Positions 34,620-43,516 of a stretch of 64,000 nucleotides of DNA are shown one piece after another (positions within the stretch are counted from its first letter, which is position 1; every line of letters starts with the position of its first letter). This DNA comes from an uncultured Lachnospiraceae bacterium (GTDB taxonomy: Bacteria; Bacillota; Clostridia; Lachnospirales; Lachnospiraceae): NCBI GenBank assembly GCA_947363565.1, contig CANAPP010000008.1, positions 1 through 64,000 of the forward strand. The letters are read 5' to 3'. The notes beneath the pieces were generated by a model. It was not told where the DNA came from. It saw nothing but the letters and a program-made list of their open reading frames with translations, and searched no databases. The translations under genes were made by a program, and so were the position numbers.

Positions 34620-34670
34620 GGATGCCCGGAAGCTATATTTTTTATAGCTTCCGGGCATCCTTTCTTCTTT
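34620..34670 (+). terminator. Terminator after spoVG
   Basis: An 18-bp perfect stem (34620-34637 with 34643-34660; GGATGCCCGGAAGCTATA) with a 5-nt T loop is followed by TTTCTTCTTT. It separates convergent spoVG and the rluA-type gene. Confidence 0.92.
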
Positions 34671-34707
34671 CTGGCCAGGCAGTTTTTCCAAAGATCAGGA
34701 AATCTTT

Positions 34708-35418
34708 TCAGATAAGTGAAAAGTGCATCGCTTTCTTTGTCTTTGGATGGGTGAAATCAAGGCGGTAGGAGCAGAGCTTTAGTTCCTGGAAACCCGAAGC
34801 TTCCTTTGCCGCGGGATTATATTTTGTATCCCCGACGATGGGGCAGCCGATATGGGAGAGCTGTACGCGGATCTGATGGTGCCGCCCGGTGTGCAGATGG
34901 ATATCAAGCTCGGTAAACGAAGTTTCCCGAGTATTCCCGCGGATATCCGCAGGCAGGGAAAAGTATGGCTGCTCTTCTGGGACGGTCCGGTAGGTCAGGC
35001 TTGCGCTCTTCGCCCCGGCAGCGTCTTTTGGACAGATGCGCGAGGTGTTGGATCTTGCATCCTTCTGAATAAAGTGTGAGAGGGTGTCGGAAGGCTTCGG
35101 CGGCCTGCCGCAGACAAGGGCGCGGTAATATTTCCCGAAGCCGCCCCTTAAAAGCTCACGGCTCAGCTCGCCTGCCGCAAAGGATGTTTTGGCAAAGACC
35201 ATGATCCCCCGGACCGGCTGGTCCAATCGGTGGATGACGGCAAGATACGGCTCTTTGGAGATGGCATTCGGCGAACCTGCTTTTGCGATATGGTTTTTCA
35301 GGATGCTTTCCATATCCGGGGTTTTGATGCATTTACTCTGGGTTGCAGTGCCGGAGGGCTTGACACATACGATGATGTGGCTGTCTTCATATAATATGGT
35401 TAAAGATTGCGGGTGCAT
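34708..35418 (-). CDS. RluA family RNA pseudouridine synthase
   Basis: The 236-residue enzyme isomerises uridine to pseudouridine in rRNA or tRNA. The catalytic motif VIHRLDQPVRGIMVFAK holds the catalytic Asp. RuvxxRTGRHHQIR-type sequence appears as LHTGRHHQIRVQLSHIGCPI. There is no N-terminal S4 domain, so it belongs to the short RluA group (RluC/TruC-like); the target base cannot be inferred. It is monocistronic and divergent from the exchanger gene. Confidence 0.88.
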   Translation of the reverse strand: MHPQSLTILYEDSHIIVCVKPSGTATQSKCIKTPDMESILKNHIAKAGSPNAISKEPYLAVIHRLDQPVRGIMVFAKTSFAAGELSRELLRGGFGKYYRALVCGRPPKPSDTLSHFIQKDARSNTSRICPKDAAGAKSASLTYRTVPEEQPYFSLPADIRGNTRETSFTELDIHLHTGRHHQIRVQLSHIGCPIVGDTKYNPAAKEASGFQELKLCSYRLDFTHPKTKKAMHFSLI

Positions 35419-35513
35419 AAGAAATCTCCTTGACTTTATAATTATTCGCTTTTATCATTTAAACATAGAGAGTAAAAAGATGCAAACATAAATTGCTTTT
35501 GGGAGGATAACAG

Positions 35514-36479
35514 ATGGATTATGTAGTATTGGTTTTGGGTTTCGTACTGCTGATCAAGGGTGCAGATTTATTTGTGGGCGGAAGCTCAAGCGTGGCGAAG
35601 CTCCTTAAGGTCCCGTCGATCATCATCGGCCTTACGGTGGTCGCTTTCGGGACGAGTATGCCGGAGCTTTCAGTGAGTGTGACGGCGGCCATACTGGGGA
35701 ATAATGATCTTGCGGTGAGCAATGTGCTTGGCTCGAATATCTTCAACCTGCTGGTGGTGCTTGGCTGCTGCGCGGTCATCCACCCTGTGCGGGCGAAGGA
35801 GTCGCTTCTTAAGAAAGAGTTTCCCTTTTCTATATTTATCAGTGTGATACTCCTGCTCCTGAATTCGGATTTTTCTGTGGCAAAGGTATTGGGTGGTGAA
35901 GGTACTTTTGTGTTGGGGAGGATGGGCGGCGCTTTGTTTTTAGTGCTGTTTGCCGTGTTTTTACTGGCGACGGTAAAGGCAGCGATGTCGTCGCGGGCAC
36001 AGCAGCCGGAGGATATCGAGGAATATGAGGTGATGACGCCTTTTAAGAGTGCGGTATATATTGCCGGCGGCCTTATCGGGATCATACTTGGCGGCGATTT
36101 TGTGGTGGACAGTGCCTGTAATATCGCGGAATATTTCGGGATGAGCCAGACATTTATCGGCCTTACGATCGTGGCGCTCGGGACGTCCCTGCCGGAGCTG
36201 GTGACTTCTATGGTGGCGGCAGGGCGCGGGGAGAATGATCTGGCTGTCGGCAATGTGGTCGGCTCCAATATCTTTAATATCCTTTTGATCCTTGGCATCT
36301 CTTCCGTGATCACGCCGATCCACCTGGATATCACGGCTGTTTACGATACGGTGATCCTGATCATAGCCAGCATGATCGTCTATGGGGCGGCGCGCAGCAA
36401 GGGCGAGATAAAAAGAATGGAAGGAGCTTTGTTCCTGGCAGTATATGCGGCGTTCTTTATGTATATCCTATGGAGGTAG
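35514..36479 (+). CDS. Calcium/sodium antiporter (CaCA family, YrbG-like)
   Basis: The 321-residue membrane protein has about ten hydrophobic segments and the two inverted alpha repeats of the family: VVAFGTSMPELSVSVTA with NVLGSNIFNLLVVLG, and VALGTSLPELVTSMVAA with NVVGSNIFNILLILG. The conserved Glu of each GTS-PEL motif coordinates the ion. Family members exchange Na+ for Ca2+ across the cytoplasmic membrane. ATG 35514 follows GGGAGGATA. It is a single-gene unit, since rpiB has its own promoter. Confidence 0.93.
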   Translation: MDYVVLVLGFVLLIKGADLFVGGSSSVAKLLKVPSIIIGLTVVAFGTSMPELSVSVTAAILGNNDLAVSNVLGSNIFNLLVVLGCCAVIHPVRAKESLLKKEFPFSIFISVILLLLNSDFSVAKVLGGEGTFVLGRMGGALFLVLFAVFLLATVKAAMSSRAQQPEDIEEYEVMTPFKSAVYIAGGLIGIILGGDFVVDSACNIAEYFGMSQTFIGLTIVALGTSLPELVTSMVAAGRGENDLAVGNVVGSNIFNILLILGISSVITPIHLDITAVYDTVILIIASMIVYGAARSKGEIKRMEGALFLAVYAAFFMYILWR

Positions 36480-36492
36480 CGCGGGTTTGTCA

Positions 36493-36521
36493 TTGCGAAT
36501 TGGCGTCCGGGAGATTATAAT
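36493..36521 (+). promoter_or_regulatory. Promoter of rpiB
   Basis: TTGCGA (36493-36498), 17 nt, TATAAT (36516-36521) lie 43 nt upstream of rpiB. Confidence 0.7.
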
Positions 36522-36563
36522 AGAAGGTAGTACATTTATTCAGGAAAGGACAGGTAGTTAAGG

Positions 36564-37004
36564 ATGAAGATTGGAATTGGCAACGACCATGCGGCGGTTG
36601 AGATGAAGAAAGAGGTGGAAGCATATCTGCAGGAGAAGGGCTATGAGGTGGTGAATTACGGGACTGATACCCATGAAAGCTGCAGCTATCCGGAGTACGG
36701 CGAGAAGGTAGGACGGGCTGTGGTGTCCGGCGAGGTAGACTTAGGGATACTGATCTGCGGGACAGGTGTGGGCATCTCCCTTGCGGCAAATAAAGTGAAG
36801 GGTGTCCGGGCGGTCGTCTGTTCGGAGCCGTATTCCGCGAAACTTTCCAGACAGCATAATAATACGAATGTGCTGGCTTTCGGGGCGAGGGTGATCGGTA
36901 TAGAGATGGCAAAGATGATCATTGATGAGTGGCTCGGTGCGGAATTTATGGGCGGACGCCATCAGACCAGGGTCGATATGATCATGGCCATCGAGGGAAA
37001 ATAA
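36564..37004 (+). CDS. rpiB: Ribose-5-phosphate isomerase B
   Basis: RpiB interconverts ribose-5-phosphate and ribulose-5-phosphate in the pentose phosphate pathway. The 146-residue protein carries the RpiB signature: GIGNDHAAVEMK at the N-terminus, the catalytic Cys65 in LICGTGVGISLAANK, and GGRHQTRVDMI near the C-terminus. Length and motifs fit RpiB rather than galactose-6-phosphate isomerase LacA/LacB, though the family is shared. The reductase gene starts 19 nt downstream. Confidence 0.92.
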   Translation: MKIGIGNDHAAVEMKKEVEAYLQEKGYEVVNYGTDTHESCSYPEYGEKVGRAVVSGEVDLGILICGTGVGISLAANKVKGVRAVVCSEPYSAKLSRQHNNTNVLAFGARVIGIEMAKMIIDEWLGAEFMGGRHQTRVDMIMAIEGK

Positions 37005-37023
37005 AGGGTAAAGGAGAAGGGAT

Positions 37024-38553
37024 ATGCAGGCAGTTGAATGGAAAAAAGACTACGAGGAATTCGAGGAAGTGACCAGGCAGTTCTATGCGGGAGAAGTTCC
37101 GGCACAGAAGTATAAAGGGTTCTCCGGCGGTTTCGGAAGCTACGCCCAGCGGGGCGGCAAAGCGAGCATGCTAAGGCTCAGGCTCCCGGGCGGCAGAGTG
37201 ACTTTAGATAAGCTTGGGTTTATCGTAGATGCGGTGGGAAGATACCATATTGATAAAGTGCATTTTACTACATGCCAGACCATACAGCTTCATAATCTGG
37301 ATGCGGATGCCGTGTGCGCCCTTGCGGTAGAAGCGTTGGATTACGGGATCGTGACGAGAGGCGGGGGCGGGGATTTCCCGAGAAATGTCATGGTATCCGC
37401 CTTATCCGGCGTGGAACAGGGAGAATATTTTGACGTGTCCGCGTATGCGGAGGCGGCAGCGGATTATCTGATGGGCTTCATAAAGACAGTGAAGCTTCCG
37501 CGCAAATTAAAAGTGTGCTTTTCTAATTCCCCGAAAAATGAGCCTCACGCGACGTTCAGGGATCTGGGCTTCGTGGCAAGGAAGGACGGGAAGTTTGATG
37601 TCTACAGCGCCGGCGGCCTGGGCAATAATCCGAAGATGGGCGTGAAGGTTGCGGTGGCTGTGGACGGAAGCGAGATTTTATATTATATCAAGGCTATGGT
37701 GAACATGTTCGTGGCTTACGGCAATTATGAAAACCGTGCCAAGGCCAGGACACGCTATATGCAGGACGTACTTGGAGAAAAGTATGCATCTGCTTTCCAG
37801 GAAAAGCTTGAGCAGGTGAAGAAGGAGGAGAATCTGGATATTCAGGTTCAGGCAAGGGAGATCACCAAGAAGCCTGACGGGTCAGCGGCAGACGATAAGC
37901 GGGCGATTCCCCAGAAGCAGGAAGGGCTTTACGCCGTAGAGTATCATCCCATCGGAGGATGTCCCGAGCCGTCAAAGCTTAAGGAGCTTTATGAGGCGAT
38001 GAAGGAGATGGAGCAGATAGAGCTTCGGATAGCCCCGGATGAGACGGTTTATATTGTCAACTGTACCGGCAGCGAGGCGAAGAAACTTCTGGATATCACG
38101 GCGGACAGCGCAGCGACAGCGTTTGCGTCTTCCGTGGCGTGCATTGGCGCATCCATCTGCCAGGTGGGCGTGAGAGATTCCCAGAAGCTCCTTAAGACAC
38201 TTGTTGAGGAGTCGCAGAAATGGGGCTACGCCGACGGTGTGCTTCCGAGGATCCATATCTCCGGATGTCCGTCCTCCTGCGGGACGCACCAGATCGGAAG
38301 GATTGGTTTCCGCGGAGGAGTGAAGAAAGCGGACGGCGCGATGCAGCCGGCATTTGTGCTCACGGTAAACGGCGAGGACGCAGAAGGGAAAGAGCGGTTC
38401 GGCGAACAGATCGGTACGATATTAGAAAGTGATATCCCATCCTTCTTAAAGGAGCTTGGGGCAGAAATTTCAGCGTCAGGGATGAAGTATGACGAGTGGT
38501 ATGAAAAATACCCGGAACGGTTTGCCGAGATAGCAAAGCCCTATGTTGGATAA
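37024..38553 (+). CDS. Siroheme-dependent sulfite/nitrite reductase (NirA/Sir-like)
   Basis: The 509-residue enzyme has the fused ferredoxin-like and 4Fe-4S/siroheme domains of the assimilatory sulfite and nitrite reductases. Cluster ligands are Cys373-x5-Cys379 (ACIGASIC) and Cys415-x3-Cys419 (SGCPSSCGTHQIGRIGFRG). The N-terminal part holds HFTTCQTIQLHNL and GGGGDFPRNVMVS. It reduces sulfite to sulfide or nitrite to ammonia by six electrons from ferredoxin; which of the two is not clear. No sulfate activation genes are nearby. It is translated behind rpiB and closed by a terminator. Confidence 0.88.
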   Translation: MQAVEWKKDYEEFEEVTRQFYAGEVPAQKYKGFSGGFGSYAQRGGKASMLRLRLPGGRVTLDKLGFIVDAVGRYHIDKVHFTTCQTIQLHNLDADAVCALAVEALDYGIVTRGGGGDFPRNVMVSALSGVEQGEYFDVSAYAEAAADYLMGFIKTVKLPRKLKVCFSNSPKNEPHATFRDLGFVARKDGKFDVYSAGGLGNNPKMGVKVAVAVDGSEILYYIKAMVNMFVAYGNYENRAKARTRYMQDVLGEKYASAFQEKLEQVKKEENLDIQVQAREITKKPDGSAADDKRAIPQKQEGLYAVEYHPIGGCPEPSKLKELYEAMKEMEQIELRIAPDETVYIVNCTGSEAKKLLDITADSAATAFASSVACIGASICQVGVRDSQKLLKTLVEESQKWGYADGVLPRIHISGCPSSCGTHQIGRIGFRGGVKKADGAMQPAFVLTVNGEDAEGKERFGEQIGTILESDIPSFLKELGAEISASGMKYDEWYEKYPERFAEIAKPYVG

Positions 38554-38564
38554 GATAATGATTA

Positions 38565-38613
38565 AAAAGGAACTCCCAGAGACGGCAGAAAGCTCCGGGA
38601 GTTCCTTTTGTAA
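38565..38613 (+). terminator. Terminator after the reductase gene
   Basis: AAAAGGAACTCCC (38565-38577) pairs with 38597-38609, ending in TTTTGT. Confidence 0.88.
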
Positions 38614-38663
38614 AATCCGCACGATTTTATGGCCTGATTCCGCGTAATCTCGTGTAGAATATA

Positions 38664-38692
38664 TTGACAAAATATTAGCAAAATGCTATATT
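38664..38692 (+). promoter_or_regulatory. Promoter of the glycyl-radical enzyme operon
   Basis: TTGACA (38664-38669), 17 nt, TATATT (38687-38692). The -35 is perfect and the spacing optimal, about 215 nt before the activase start. A second TATAAT at 38854-38859 without a good -35 could be a nearer, activator-dependent promoter. Confidence 0.75.
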
Positions 38693-38698
38693 AATATA

Positions 38699-38907
38699 AA
38701 GATTAGACTATAGTATGTACCGCAGTCTAAAAAGCGAGTCTGATAAAGACGCCGACGATTTTTCCGAATTAGATCACGCGGGCAGAATATGCGGTGTCAG
38801 GTAAGATTAGGCATCAGGCATGGCGCCGGATGAAATATCATGTAATATCCAACTATAATGCAGTAACAAAATAATATAGTATCAGGTATGACCAAGAGGA
38901 AATCGGG
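38699..38907 (+). promoter_or_regulatory. Long untranslated leader of the glycyl-radical enzyme operon
   Basis: About 205 nt lie between the predicted transcription start and the activase ATG. It contains GACT/AGTC and GTCT-GATAA-AGAC stem-loops near 38710-38755. There is no terminator hairpin with a T-run. No known riboswitch class could be matched by eye. The last 15 nt carry AAGAGGA as ribosome site. Confidence 0.4.
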
Positions 38908-39816
38908 ATGAAGAATATCACGAACATACAAAAGTTTTCCATCCATGACGGGGATGGAATCCGCACGTCCGTATTTTTTAAAGGATGCCCGTTAAAGTGT
39001 CAGTGGTGCCACAATCCGGAGACACAGAGGTACGTAAGGGAGATGCAGTTTGACGCGGAAAAATGTACCGGATGCGGCTCCTGCGTGAAGGCGTGCAAAA
39101 GCAACGCCCTTTCCATGAAGGAGGGAAAGCCGGTGCTGGAGCCGTCGCTCTGTACGCTGTGCGGGCGGTGCGAGAATTTCTGCCCGGCAGGCTTAAGGGA
39201 AATCATCGGACGGGAATATACGGTGAAAGAGCTTGTAAAAGAGCTTTTAAAGGACCAGATGTTTTATGAGGAATCCGGCGGCGGGGTGACGCTTTCCGGC
39301 GGGGAAGTGATGGCAATGGACACAGGCTATATCCTGGCGGTGGCGAAAGAGCTTAAGCGGCAGGACATCAACCTTACCATCGATACATGCGGGTATGTGC
39401 CTTATGAAAAGTTCCAGGCGCTCCTGCCCTATGTGGATACTTTCCTCTATGATGTGAAGGTGATGGACCCGGAGATACATAAGCAGTATATCGGAACGGA
39501 TAACAAGCTGATTCTGGAAAACCTTGTCCGCCTGTCTGCGGACGGGGCGAGGATCTACATTCGGATTCCGACAATCGAAGAAGTGAACGGCAACGCGGAA
39601 AATATGAAGGAGACCATAGCGTTTCTGAAAGAACATGATATCCATCCGCCTCAGATTAACCTGCTGCCCTACCATGATACGGGGAGCGGCAAATATCGGA
39701 AGTTGGATATGGAATATATGGGTAAAAACTTACATGCACCGGATAAGGCGAAGATGGAGGAATTAAGAAAGCTTTTCATCGACGCCGGATTCCAGAACAC
39801 CAAAATAGGAGGGTAA
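38908..39816 (+). CDS. Glycyl-radical enzyme activase (radical SAM), HypE-like
   Basis: The 302-residue radical-SAM enzyme installs the glycyl radical on its partner. The SAM cluster motif CPLKCQWC is at residues 27-34 (Cys27, 31, 34). A ferredoxin-type insert with two more 4Fe-4S clusters follows (CTGCGSCVKAC and CTLCGRCENFC, about residues 52-95), which marks activases of eliminases such as HypD, glycerol dehydratase and choline lyase rather than of pyruvate formate-lyase. SGGEVMAMDTG and TIDTCGYVPYEKF are SAM-binding strands. The dehydratase gene follows after 4 nt, so the two are coupled. Confidence 0.9.
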   Translation: MKNITNIQKFSIHDGDGIRTSVFFKGCPLKCQWCHNPETQRYVREMQFDAEKCTGCGSCVKACKSNALSMKEGKPVLEPSLCTLCGRCENFCPAGLREIIGREYTVKELVKELLKDQMFYEESGGGVTLSGGEVMAMDTGYILAVAKELKRQDINLTIDTCGYVPYEKFQALLPYVDTFLYDVKVMDPEIHKQYIGTDNKLILENLVRLSADGARIYIRIPTIEEVNGNAENMKETIAFLKEHDIHPPQINLLPYHDTGSGKYRKLDMEYMGKNLHAPDKAKMEELRKLFIDAGFQNTKIGG

Positions 39817-39820
39817 AAAG

Positions 39821-42199
39821 ATGGCGAAACTGCGTGGGATGAACGAAAGAATTCAAAAACTCCGGGAACTCAGTGTGACGACACCTGTCCACATTGACCT
39901 GGAGCGGGCAAAGATTGAGACGGATTTTTACAAGGCAAATGACGGGAAATACTCCATTCCGGTTATGCGCTCGATGGTCCTTAAGGAGTATTTTTCGAAG
40001 AAGACGCTCTACCTTGGGGACGGCGAGCTGATTGTCGGGGAGAAGGGAAAAGACCCCCAGGCGTCTCCTACGTTCCCGGAGCTTTGCTGCCACAGCGTAG
40101 AGGATATGGTAGTCATGAGCGAGCGTGAGCTTGTGTCCTTCAAGACGACGGAGGAAGACCGCAAACTCCAGGCAGAGGAAATCATCCCCTACTGGACAGG
40201 GCGGAGTATGCGGGAGAAAATCCTTGCAAGGATGACCCCGGAGTGGCACGAGTGCTACAGCGCGGGGATGTTTACGGAGTTCATGGAGCAGAGAGGCCCG
40301 GGGCATACATGCGGCGGCGAACAGGTATTTACGACAGGATATCTGGACTACAAAGAAAAGATTAAACGCACAATGGACGCGCTGGATTATATCAATGACC
40401 CGGACGCGGTGAATAAATGTGAAGAGTTAAAGGCGATGGATATCGCCTGTGACGCAGTGATTATTCTCGGCGAGCGCTACCACAAGCTTGCCCTTGAGAT
40501 GGCGGAAAAGGAGACGGACGAGACAAGGAAGGCGGAGCTTTTACAGATTGCGGCAAACCTTGAGGTCGTTCCGGCGCACAAACCAGAGACTTACTGGCAG
40601 GCAATCCAGCTTTACTGGTTCACCCACCTTGCAGTCACCACCGAGTTAAATCCGTGGGATGCGTTCAGCCCGGGAAGGCTTGACCAGCACTTGAACCCGT
40701 ACTATGAGAGAGACGTAGAGGCGGGCATCTTAGACGACGAGCGGGCGTTAGAGCTTTTAGAGTGCCTGTGGGTGAAGTTCTACAACCAGCCGGCTCCGGT
40801 GAAGGTAGGCATTACCTTAAAAGAGAGCGCGACTTATACGGACTTTGCAAATATCAATACCGGCGGCGTTACCCCGGACGGGCGCAACGGCGTGAATAAC
40901 GTAAGCTACTTAATCCTTGACTGCATGGATGAGATGAAACTGGTTCAGCCCAACTCCAATGTGACCATCAGCAAGAAGACTCCGGCGAAGTTCTTAAAGA
41001 GAGCCTGCGAGGTGTCCAGGGAAGGATGGGGCCAGCCGGCGTTCTACAACACCGAGGCGCAGATCATGGAGCTTATCAACGCAGGAAAGAATCTCGAGGA
41101 TGCAAGGCGCGGCGGCTCTTCCGGCTGCGTGGAGACAGGCGCGTGGGGCAGCGAGGCGTATATCCTCACCGGATACTTAAATATCCCGAAAGTATTCCAG
41201 CTCACGCTGTTCAACGGATTTGACCAGTATACCGGAAAGCAGATCGGGCTTGAGCTTGGCTATGCGAAAGATTTCAAGACTTACGATGAGCTTTGGGAGG
41301 CATTTAAAAAGCAGCTTGCCCACATCGTAAACATCAAGATTCGCGGCAACAATGTGATTGAGCAGCTCTATGCCCAGGAGATGCCGGCACCGTGCCTTTC
41401 CGTAGTGACCAACGACTGTATTTCCAACGCGAAGGATTACAACGCAGGCGGCGCAAGGTACAACACCAACTATATCCAGGGCGTGGGCATCGGCACCGTG
41501 ACCGACTGTCTCGCGGCTGTAAAATATAACGTATTCGACAAGCAGAACTTCACCATGGAGGAGCTGATTGAGGCGATGGAGCACGATTTTGAAGGATACG
41601 ACGCTATCTACCGCATGGTCCATGACAAGACGCCGAAGTACGGCAATGACGACGATTACGCGGACGGTATCATGCAGGAAGTCTTCGAGCTTTACCGGAG
41701 CGAGATTACCGGACGCCCGAACATGAAGGGCGGCAAGTATGGCGTAGATATGCTGCCGACCACCTGCCATGTATACTTCGGAGACGTAATCCTTGCGACA
41801 CCCAACGGAAGGAAAGCGCACAAGCCGGTATCCGAGGGCATTTCCCCGGAGAAGTCCGCGGACAGGAACGGCCCGACGGCAGTCATCAAGTCCTGCTCCA
41901 AGATGGACCATCTGGCAACAGCAGGAACGCTGTTGAACCAGAAGTTTACGCCGAACGTAGTTGCCGGAGAGAAAGGGCTTGACAATATGGCGAGCTTAAT
42001 CCGCTCCTACTTCTCCATGGACGGACACCATATCCAGTTCAATGTCATCGACAGGCAGACACTGATTGACGCGCAGAATAATCCGGAAGAGTATAAGGAT
42101 TTGATTGTGCGCGTGGCGGGGTACAGCGACTTCTTCCGCAATTTGGATAAACCGCTGCAGGATGAGATTATCGAGAGGACGGAGCAGTCTTTTGAGTAA
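39821..42199 (+). CDS. hypD: Glycyl-radical trans-4-hydroxy-L-proline dehydratase (HypD)
   Basis: The 792-residue glycyl-radical enzyme has the radical Gly767 in RVAGYSDFF and the thiyl Cys436 in SSGCVETGAW. Against C. difficile HypD numbering (from memory: Phe152, Asp278, Cys434, Glu436, Tyr450, Thr645, Gly765) every residue is conserved with a constant +2 shift: Phe154, Asp280, Cys436, Glu438, Tyr452, Thr647, Gly767. HypD dehydrates trans-4-hydroxy-L-proline to pyrroline-5-carboxylate, which ProC reduces to proline. The symbol should not be confused with the hydrogenase maturation gene of the same name. No proC lies in the window. A terminator follows. Confidence 0.88.
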   Translation: MAKLRGMNERIQKLRELSVTTPVHIDLERAKIETDFYKANDGKYSIPVMRSMVLKEYFSKKTLYLGDGELIVGEKGKDPQASPTFPELCCHSVEDMVVMSERELVSFKTTEEDRKLQAEEIIPYWTGRSMREKILARMTPEWHECYSAGMFTEFMEQRGPGHTCGGEQVFTTGYLDYKEKIKRTMDALDYINDPDAVNKCEELKAMDIACDAVIILGERYHKLALEMAEKETDETRKAELLQIAANLEVVPAHKPETYWQAIQLYWFTHLAVTTELNPWDAFSPGRLDQHLNPYYERDVEAGILDDERALELLECLWVKFYNQPAPVKVGITLKESATYTDFANINTGGVTPDGRNGVNNVSYLILDCMDEMKLVQPNSNVTISKKTPAKFLKRACEVSREGWGQPAFYNTEAQIMELINAGKNLEDARRGGSSGCVETGAWGSEAYILTGYLNIPKVFQLTLFNGFDQYTGKQIGLELGYAKDFKTYDELWEAFKKQLAHIVNIKIRGNNVIEQLYAQEMPAPCLSVVTNDCISNAKDYNAGGARYNTNYIQGVGIGTVTDCLAAVKYNVFDKQNFTMEELIEAMEHDFEGYDAIYRMVHDKTPKYGNDDDYADGIMQEVFELYRSEITGRPNMKGGKYGVDMLPTTCHVYFGDVILATPNGRKAHKPVSEGISPEKSADRNGPTAVIKSCSKMDHLATAGTLLNQKFTPNVVAGEKGLDNMASLIRSYFSMDGHHIQFNVIDRQTLIDAQNNPEEYKDLIVRVAGYSDFFRNLDKPLQDEIIERTEQSFE

Positions 42200-42224
42200 A
42201 AAGTGAAAAGTATTGAATAGTCGG

Positions 42225-42268
42225 GGAGGTTGTACACATGGCGGTGCAGCCTCCTTTGATATATTTTG
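42225..42268 (+). terminator. Terminator after hypD
   Basis: GGAGGTTG (42225-42232) pairs with CAGCCTCC (42247-42254), followed by TTTGATATATTTT. Confidence 0.7.
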
Positions 42269-42333
42269 GTTTACTACAAATAAATCCAACTATTTTTTCT
42301 AAAAAGGTCAAATAGATTACCGCTCCCTCATGT

Positions 42334-42339
42334 TATAAT
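42334..42339 (+). promoter_or_regulatory. -10 element upstream of the locus 1 kinase gene
   Basis: TATAAT lies 44 nt before the kinase ATG. The region at -35 (AATAGA) is a poor match, so the promoter may be weak or activator-dependent. Confidence 0.45.
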
Positions 42340-42382
42340 ATCTATACAGGAGTCACATTTTGCTGCCAAAGGAGGGAAATCT

Positions 42383-43108
42383 ATGAAACTGCGTTCAAAA
42401 ATTCTTGTCATGTGTCTGGGCAGCATTCTGTTTGCGCTTATCCTGCAGACTATATTATTTCAGGAGACTTCATCAAAGCTTATTTACCGCCAGGCGAAGG
42501 AAGAGAGCGAAAATTCTCTGCAGAACATGCAGAATGAGCTCTATGCTTTTGTGAAAAATATTGAGAATAACCTTATAGAAATCTATACAGAGAGTTCCTT
42601 TATCAAGGAATTAAGGCAGGAAAAGGATATTGATATCTTAAGGGCTGAATTTTACCGGAAGGCATATGACATCGCGGTCAGCAAGTTTGAGTCGGCGGAC
42701 AGCGTGGTTTCCCTCTATCTGTATACGACGGACCACGAGATTATCAGTACGTACCGCAGAGCCGTGACGCCCCGGCATAATTACCAGACAGATATCTACG
42801 CGGATAAGGAACAGGAGAATGCGGGCACAGTTATGGATTATGTGGAGTCTGACGAGACGGCGATGCTGATCTCCAGTTATTTTAATCCCCACAGAGGAAA
42901 GGATATCATCCGGTTCGTCCTAAAGCTCTACGGCAACAGCAATCCCAGAGATAAGATTGGCTATATTGTCTGTGACGTGGACAGCAAAGCATTTGTCTCC
43001 ATCATGGAAAAGTACCGGACAGACAATACGATGTATATCTGGCTGCAGCCGGAGCGGGACCGGCCGGTAGTTTCCCTGGGGGAGACAACCGATAAGGAAA
43101 AGTCATGA
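42383..43108 (+). pseudogene. N-terminal sensor fragment of a YesM-type histidine kinase (locus 1)
   Basis: This 241-residue frame encodes the first transmembrane segment (about residues 7-26) and most of the extracytoplasmic double-Cache-like sensor domain (to about residue 235). It then stops at TGA 43106. An intact YesM-type kinase, such as the 620-residue one at 53268, continues with a second transmembrane segment, HAMP and the His-containing domain. All of these are missing. The catalytic end appears in another frame at 43105. The simplest reading is an out-of-frame internal deletion of roughly 700 bp near 43080-43110. Confidence 0.82.
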
Positions 43109-43509
43109 GCGTCCGTATGCAGGATCATGTGAATTACATCTACGAGATAGATGAAAGGACGCTGCAGGATAAGATTCCGAGGATTTCCTTACAGCCTATT
43201 GTGGAAAATGCACTGAACCACGGCTTGAGGAATAAGCGGGGAGATAAGGAGATTAAGATAAAAACCGAGGCGGAGGAAGGGCTTTTAAAGATCTGCATCG
43301 CAGATAACGGGGTAGGCATGGAGGCGGACGAGCTGAATGAGAGGTTAAGGAGGAATGACCTTTCCTATATTGAGGAAGGCAATTCCATAGGCCTTTACAA
43401 TATCAATGCCCGTTTGAAGATGCTTTACGGGGAGAGCTACGGCCTTTCTGTGGAAAGCCGGTTAGGAGAAGGAACCAGTATACGGATGACATTACCAAGG
43501 GAACAGTGA
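43105..43509 (+). pseudogene. C-terminal ATPase fragment of the same YesM-type kinase (locus 1)
   Basis: This 134-residue frame holds the end of the YesM-type catalytic region: RMQDHVNYIYEIDE, the N-box IVENALNHG and the G-boxes NGVGMEADEL and SIGLYNINARLKMLYG. The phospho-accepting His region (INPHFLYNTL in the locus 2 kinase) is absent. Its ATG overlaps the TGA of the upstream fragment (ATGA), so both pieces could be translated in tandem, but autophosphorylation on the normal His is impossible. The response regulator starts 7 nt downstream and is intact. Confidence 0.82.
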
Positions 43510-43516
43510 GAAAGAG

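Noticed and set aside
38700-38800. Cyclic-di-GMP (GEMM) or glycine riboswitch in the hypE leader
   Set aside because: The conserved cores of these classes are not present by eye; only small stem-loops are visible.
39821-42199. Pyruvate formate-lyase or choline trimethylamine-lyase
   Set aside because: The active-site block is GCVETG with Thr647, Asp280 and Phe154 as in HypD. Pyruvate formate-lyase has two adjacent cysteines, which are absent here.
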